NCBI GenBank assembly: GCA_903893565.1
Contig: CAITMU010000109.1
Span: 1 to 54,288, forward strand
Source: an uncultured beta proteobacterium
GTDB taxonomy: Bacteria; Pseudomonadota; Gammaproteobacteria; Burkholderiales; SG8-41
Length of the DNA stretch: 54,288 bases
Direction of reading: 5' to 3'
Shown: piece after piece, positions 51,362 through 54,288 of the stretch
How positions within the stretch are numbered: position 1 is the stretch's first letter
Layout of the letters: each line of letters starts with the position of its first letter
Notes under the pieces: model-generated
What the model was told of the DNA's origin: nothing
The model's input: the letters and a program-made list of their open reading frames with translations, nothing else
Databases searched by the model: none
Program-made: the position numbers and the translations under genes

Positions 51362-51823
51362 ATGAAAAAAATACTGAGTAGCCTCAATCATTTATCCACA
51401 ATAACACTCGTTCTTTTTTCTTTTTTCGTGTTCAGCGCTCATGCGCAAATGCCCGAAATGAGTCTGACGCTAGGTGCCCAAACTATCAATGTTGAGGTAG
51501 CTGCATCTAACCCTGACCGCATGAAAGGATTGATGTTTCGAAGAATCATGCCGGAGAATCGGGGCATGCTTTTCGTTTTCCCCGAAATCAATACAGAGGC
51601 CATGTGGATGGAAAATACCTTTATCCCCCTGTCTGTCGCCTTCATCGATGAGGCTGGAGTGATTACCAACATAGAGGACATGAAGCCTCATACCCGGGAT
51701 TCGCATGCGTCAAAGTCCCCCGTGCGTTACGCGCTCGAAATGAACCTCGGTTGGTTTGCCAAACACGGCATTAAAGCCGGCAGTAAAATCCTAGGCCTTG
51801 GAAAAGCGCCTCCAGCACACTAA
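51362..51823 (+). CDS. DUF192 family exported protein
   Basis: A 153-residue protein of the DUF192 family. The signal peptide is KKILSSLNHLSTITLVLFSFFVFSAHA with cleavage near residue 29. The domain shows the typical AASNPDRMKGLMFRRIMPENRGMLFVFPE, with MWMENTFIPLSVAFID and the closing VRYALEMNLGWFAKHGIKAG. The fold is a small beta-sandwich of unknown role, found in many bacteria and archaea. It is divergent from the nitrate operon. No ribosome site is evident. A terminator follows its stop. Confidence 0.88.
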   Translation: MKKILSSLNHLSTITLVLFSFFVFSAHAQMPEMSLTLGAQTINVEVAASNPDRMKGLMFRRIMPENRGMLFVFPEINTEAMWMENTFIPLSVAFIDEAGVITNIEDMKPHTRDSHASKSPVRYALEMNLGWFAKHGIKAGSKILGLGKAPPAH

Positions 51824-51867
51824 AAACAAGCCATCAAGCCCTAGCATCAAAAAACTAAAGGCTATCG

Positions 51868-51897
51868 CCCCTTCTTGATTGAAAAGGGTGTTTTTTT
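51868..51897 (+). terminator. Intrinsic terminator after the DUF192 gene
   Basis: The stem CCCTT/AAGGG (51869-51873 with 51884-51888) has a 10-base loop and is followed by TGTTTTTTT. It lies 45 bases after the DUF192 stop. Confidence 0.55.
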
Positions 51898-51904
51898 AAG
51901 GGGC

Positions 51905-52150
51905 AGCCTAGTGTGCCCTAGAACTCCCGGTAGAACCGGGGCATAAACCCTCATCGCCCCCCCAGATTAAGTTCTGGCTACAATGTTTCCCTGGGCTAAA
52001 GTTACCCCGCTAGGGAGTTAGGCAATGAAGGTTGTTGGCTTCATCCTTGTAACAACGCCTGCTATTAACCGCCTTATTGCAGTCACTCCATTTCATTTTC
52101 CCCATTTAACCTTGGGACCTTCGCCGCCAGAAAGGTAGACTCAGCAGGGC
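51905..52150. other. Structured intergenic stretch, possible non-coding RNA
   Basis: No protein gene is visible. Several self-complementary elements cluster here: CCCGGT-AGA-ACCGGG (51926-51940), AACTCCC (51922-51928) with its complement GGGAGTT (52013-52019), and ATGAAG/CTTCAT around 52025-52044. The first two are mutually exclusive pairings, as in a switching RNA. I cannot match it to 6S, tmRNA, RNase P or a known riboswitch from memory. Confidence 0.35.
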
Positions 52151-52158
52151 GGACTGCC

Positions 52159-52183
52159 AAAAAAAACGGCCCATAGGCCGTTT
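52159..52183 (-). terminator. Strong intrinsic terminator of the PuuD-like gene
   Basis: AAACGGCC-CATA-GGCCGTTT (52164-52183) is a perfect 8-bp stem with a 4-base loop. On the minus strand it is followed by a run of eight T's, 34 bases after the PuuD-like stop. It may work in both directions. Confidence 0.75.
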
Positions 52184-52217
52184 CCTTATTACTACATATC
52201 CATAAAAAAACTGAGGG

Positions 52218-52802
52218 CTATAATCCGCCGTTTTGCTGTGCCACCATGCAAAAGAGCATAGGAATGGATAGCATCGTATTAATTCTGGATGTCATGCCAG
52301 CTAGCTTAGCCGCGGCCGCTTTTTCTTCGGGTGTCACTGTGACGATACCTAAGGCTTTTTTCTGATTAGGCCAGATAATAAACCAAACATTAAACGCCAT
52401 CACCAAAGCAATCCACATTCCGATCCCAATGGCCACAAAGCCTTGTGACAAAGTTAATGCTGAAGCAATGTAGCCATGCATAGAGGCCACTAACACACCG
52501 GTAATAACGGTCGCTAAAGCAGCCCAACGGAACCAGAACAATGCAGCGGGGGCAATCACTTTACCGATAGCAGGTTTTTGATCATCGGGGATCTTGGGCA
52601 TTGAAGGGGTCTGAACAAAATTAAAATACCACAGCAGACCTATCCACATCACACCAGACATCACATGCAACCAACGCATAACAAACGCCCACCATAAATG
52701 TTCGCCGAACTTAGTGCCATTGCTGACTAAAAAAATAATCGCCAACAAAATGACCAATCCTGCCAAAATGGTTTTTCCTAATGATGAAAAAAAAGCCGCC
52801 AT
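52218..52802 (-). CDS. Membrane-only PuuD-like (urate hydroxylase N-terminal type) protein
   Basis: A 194-residue protein with about five hydrophobic segments. The motif WAFVMRWLHVMSGVMWIGLLWYFNFVQTPSM and the later FRWAALATVITGVLV resemble the membrane part of PuuD urate hydroxylase. The C-terminal cytochrome c domain of full PuuD (about 400 residues) is absent. Such short forms are widespread in freshwater Burkholderiales and probably bind heme through the histidines in the first helices, but urate oxidation is not shown. A GAGGAG ribosome site precedes the ATG and a strong terminator follows the gene, so it is probably a single-gene transcript. Confidence 0.8.
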   Translation of the reverse strand: MAAFFSSLGKTILAGLVILLAIIFLVSNGTKFGEHLWWAFVMRWLHVMSGVMWIGLLWYFNFVQTPSMPKIPDDQKPAIGKVIAPAALFWFRWAALATVITGVLVASMHGYIASALTLSQGFVAIGIGMWIALVMAFNVWFIIWPNQKKALGIVTVTPEEKAAAAKLAGMTSRINTMLSIPMLFCMVAQQNGGL

Positions 52803-53242
52803 AATCTAACTCCTCTTTATTGATAAATCTTTGGGTAAGTGAAATTCTACCATAGCACCGATTGAAACTTTTTCTTATTATTCACGGTCTAGGATGTTGC
52901 CGGAAACAATGGGCAAGAGCCCTAAGGAGCCAAGGTGGATAATACCCCCTTTGTCTTCAAACGCCAAAATCGAAAAAATAATGCCCCTGAGAAAAAAACA
53001 TCGCCGAGTCTGAATCTCTTGCCTGATGCCCATCACCCGAATTTGTATTTCCCGGAAAGCCACAAAACCCAAACCTCATCCCCTAATAACCGACTAGACT
53101 CGTCAAAGTGGCTATGTCCGAGGCAATGCTCGGTGTTGTGTTTGTCTCAACTAAACTGAATTCTTCGGCAGGTTTAGAATAAAAACTAATTTTCAGTGTT
53201 AAAATCACATTACAAAACTGTTAATTTTTTGAGGAGCTGACC
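52803..53242. other. Divergent gap between the PuuD-like and terC genes
   Basis: No gene is supported. Short open frames on both strands between 52878 and 53159 have no family features or ribosome sites and lie opposite each other. The last 70 bases, AT-rich with a TTAAAAT box, probably carry the terC promoter. Confidence 0.4.
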
Positions 53243-53947
53243 TTGATTGAATCTTTTTTTGACCCGATGGCGTGGTGGGCCTTGTTCCAGATCAGCATAA
53301 TTAACATCCTATTAAGCGGCGACAATGCAGTGGTCATCGCCTTGGCTTGCAGAAATCTCCCCGCCAAACAAGCCAAAACGGCCTTTATGATTGGCGCAGT
53401 TGGCGCGATTGTCATCCGGACTGGATTGACTACTTTTGCAGCCTACTTACTGACGATCCCTTATATTGAACTCATTGGCAGTGTCTTGCTCCTTTGGATT
53501 GGAGTTAAACTATTTGTCGCTGATGATGAAGAAGGCGATGTCAAAAGTAGCGAGAACTTCTGGGATGCCGTCAAAATCATCGTCATTGCCGACATTGTCA
53601 TGAGCCTGGATAATGTATTGGGAATGGCTGCGGCTGCTAAAGGCCATGTTGGGTTACTGATCATAGGATTGGTCCTCACTGTCCCTCTCATCTTGTTCAG
53701 CAGCGCCCTGGTTATGAAGCTTATGGATCGATTCCCTATCTTTATCACTTTAGGCGCGACTTTATTAGGCTATGTGGCCGGAGAAATGGCTATCGAAGAC
53801 CCAGCGGTTAAAACCTACATTGACACCCATGCAGCTTACCTTCACTATGTCTCACCCATCGTTGGGGCACTTTTCGTATTGGGGATTGGGAAAATGATGA
53901 AAGCTAAATCCGCTAAACACGCCGAAGAAGCCCCTCCCGGAAGCTAA
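53243..53947 (+). CDS. TerC family integral membrane protein
   Basis: A 234-residue, multi-helix TerC protein with the family marks IINILLSGDNAVVIALACRNLP in the first helix and IVIADIVMSLDNVLGMAAAAKG in the middle, each with the buried Asp/Asn pair thought to bind a metal ion. Members protect against tellurite or export manganese (Alx, MntX type); this short type is often called YjbE/TerC. The start codon is TTG, with a GAGGAG ribosome site 8 bases upstream and no ATG in a better position. The last residues are Lys/Glu-rich. A terminator pair follows the stop. Confidence 0.9.
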   Translation: MIESFFDPMAWWALFQISIINILLSGDNAVVIALACRNLPAKQAKTAFMIGAVGAIVIRTGLTTFAAYLLTIPYIELIGSVLLLWIGVKLFVADDEEGDVKSSENFWDAVKIIVIADIVMSLDNVLGMAAAAKGHVGLLIIGLVLTVPLILFSSALVMKLMDRFPIFITLGATLLGYVAGEMAIEDPAVKTYIDTHAAYLHYVSPIVGALFVLGIGKMMKAKSAKHAEEAPPGS

Positions 53948-53965
53948 AAAAAACTGTTTTTTAGC
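53943..53965 (+). terminator. Hairpin over the terC stop codon
   Basis: GCTAAAAAA and TTTTTTAGC form a perfect 9-bp A/T-rich stem with a 5-base loop that includes the stop codon. The stem ends in six T's, so it can act as a terminator. Confidence 0.5.
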
Positions 53966-53992
53966 ATCACGCAAAGCTTAGGTCTGCCCCCA

Positions 53993-54008
53993 AAAAGGCA
54001 GGCCTTTT
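53993..54008 (+). terminator. Second terminator-like hairpin after terC
   Basis: AAAAGG-CAGG-CCTTTT forms a 6-bp stem and ends in T's. It lies directly before the predicted group II intron boundary (54013), the usual target of class C introns. Confidence 0.55.
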
Positions 54009-54012
54009 CGTT

Positions 54013-54288
54013 GTGCAATCGGCATGCGCACGCTCCTACGAGCACTAGCCCCGTCGCAAGTAGTTCACGACCGACCCAGTGAAAAGCAACTGCATAAGGG
54101 TGACCGAGTGGGGGAGGCAAGCCTGGATCTTAAACTGTGGTCGATGCACCGTTCCTATAGACATATCCAAAGCTACCCATAGCTGACTAAATATCAGCAT
54201 GGGACGTCTTGGAAATTCACGCCAGCCGAACAGTTGTGCTGACGATTAGCATCACGGGGTTTCACCGTGAATGGCCGGATAGCACCCA
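54013..54288 (+). mobile_element. 5' part of a class C group II intron, cut by window edge
   Basis: The stretch begins GTGCAATCGGCATG, close to the GUGYG...CGGCAUG start of class C introns such as that of Oceanobacillus iheyensis. Further matches in order are the AACTGCATAAGGGTGACCG block near 54089-54107, GGGACGTCTTGGAAA near 54201-54215, a hairpin TCACGG...CCGTGA near the end, and GATAGCACCC at the edge. These follow the order of domain I elements and the strand entering later domains. No protein is open here; the reverse transcriptase gene would lie to the right of the window. Alignment is from memory and without a covariance model. It sits immediately after the terC terminator hairpin. 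Confidence 0.65.

Noticed and set aside
52878..53159. Overlapping small frames on both strands before terC
   Set aside because: They shadow each other, lack ribosome sites and match no family.
1..54288. CRISPR array, rRNA or intact tRNA genes
   Set aside because: No regularly spaced direct repeats and no full cloverleaf sequence were seen.

Overview
The window looks like a chromosomal segment of a betaproteobacterium (Burkholderiales), with base composition in the upper 40s % GC by eye. The clearest taxonomic signal is seven Bug/TctC-type periplasmic solute-binding proteins, a family strongly expanded in Alcaligenaceae and Burkholderiaceae. A Pseudomonas/Burkholderiales-style nitrate assimilation operon, a membrane-only PuuD-like protein and a TerC protein fit the same picture. 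The species assignment is inference.

Layout. Positions 1-153 hold the start of an IS607-type recombinase running off the left edge. From 0.8 to 10 kb there is a DUF6134 protein, a MAPEG protein and a Bug protein on the plus strand. They face a minus-strand run of sulfatase, Bug, LutA-like protein, malate/lactate dehydrogenase-type oxidoreductase, exonuclease, Bug and PanE-like reductase. From 10.4 to 14.5 kb lie housekeeping-type genes: AI-2E/PerM transporter, an HtrA-like protein that has lost catalytic residues and overlaps greB, and a DnaQ-GIY-YIG nuclease fusion. From 14.5 to 27 kb is a catabolic island: Bug, TauD-like dioxygenase, then AtuA, DUF4387, Bug, MmgE/PrpD, FAH, gluconate-dehydrogenase-like subunit 3, GMC oxidoreductase, D-2-hydroxyacid dehydrogenase and ACMSD-like amidohydrolase. 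All but the first Bug are on the plus strand.

From 27 to 33 kb the DNA turns AT-rich and gene-poor. It carries a decayed DDE transposase, a cysteine-rich two-module secreted protein, a small secreted helical protein, a DsbA-like thiol oxidoreductase and an exported histidine phosphatase. From 33 to 40 kb a second Bug-centred catabolic set follows: a divergent Bug, tricarballylate-dehydrogenase-like flavoprotein, Bug, MmgE/PrpD, a leaderless family-3 binding protein and an MFS transporter.

From 40.4 to 51.1 kb a tightly packed minus-strand operon encodes nitrate assimilation: nitrate reductase, CobA, NirB, NirD, NarK-type transporter, a PP2C-kinase fusion and an NrtA-like Tat substrate protein. 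Together these import nitrate, reduce it to ammonium, make the siroheme precursor and probably sense or regulate the pathway. A large palindrome sits upstream of the first gene. DUF192, a structured intergenic region, the PuuD-like membrane protein and TerC follow. The last 276 bases look like the 5' end of a class C group II intron placed just after the terC terminator.

The most notable biology is the two undescribed Bug-served catabolic clusters without transporters or local regulators, the cysteine-rich secreted protein with its thiol-oxidoreductase neighbour, the greB-coupled pseudo-HtrA, and mobile-element signatures at both edges.
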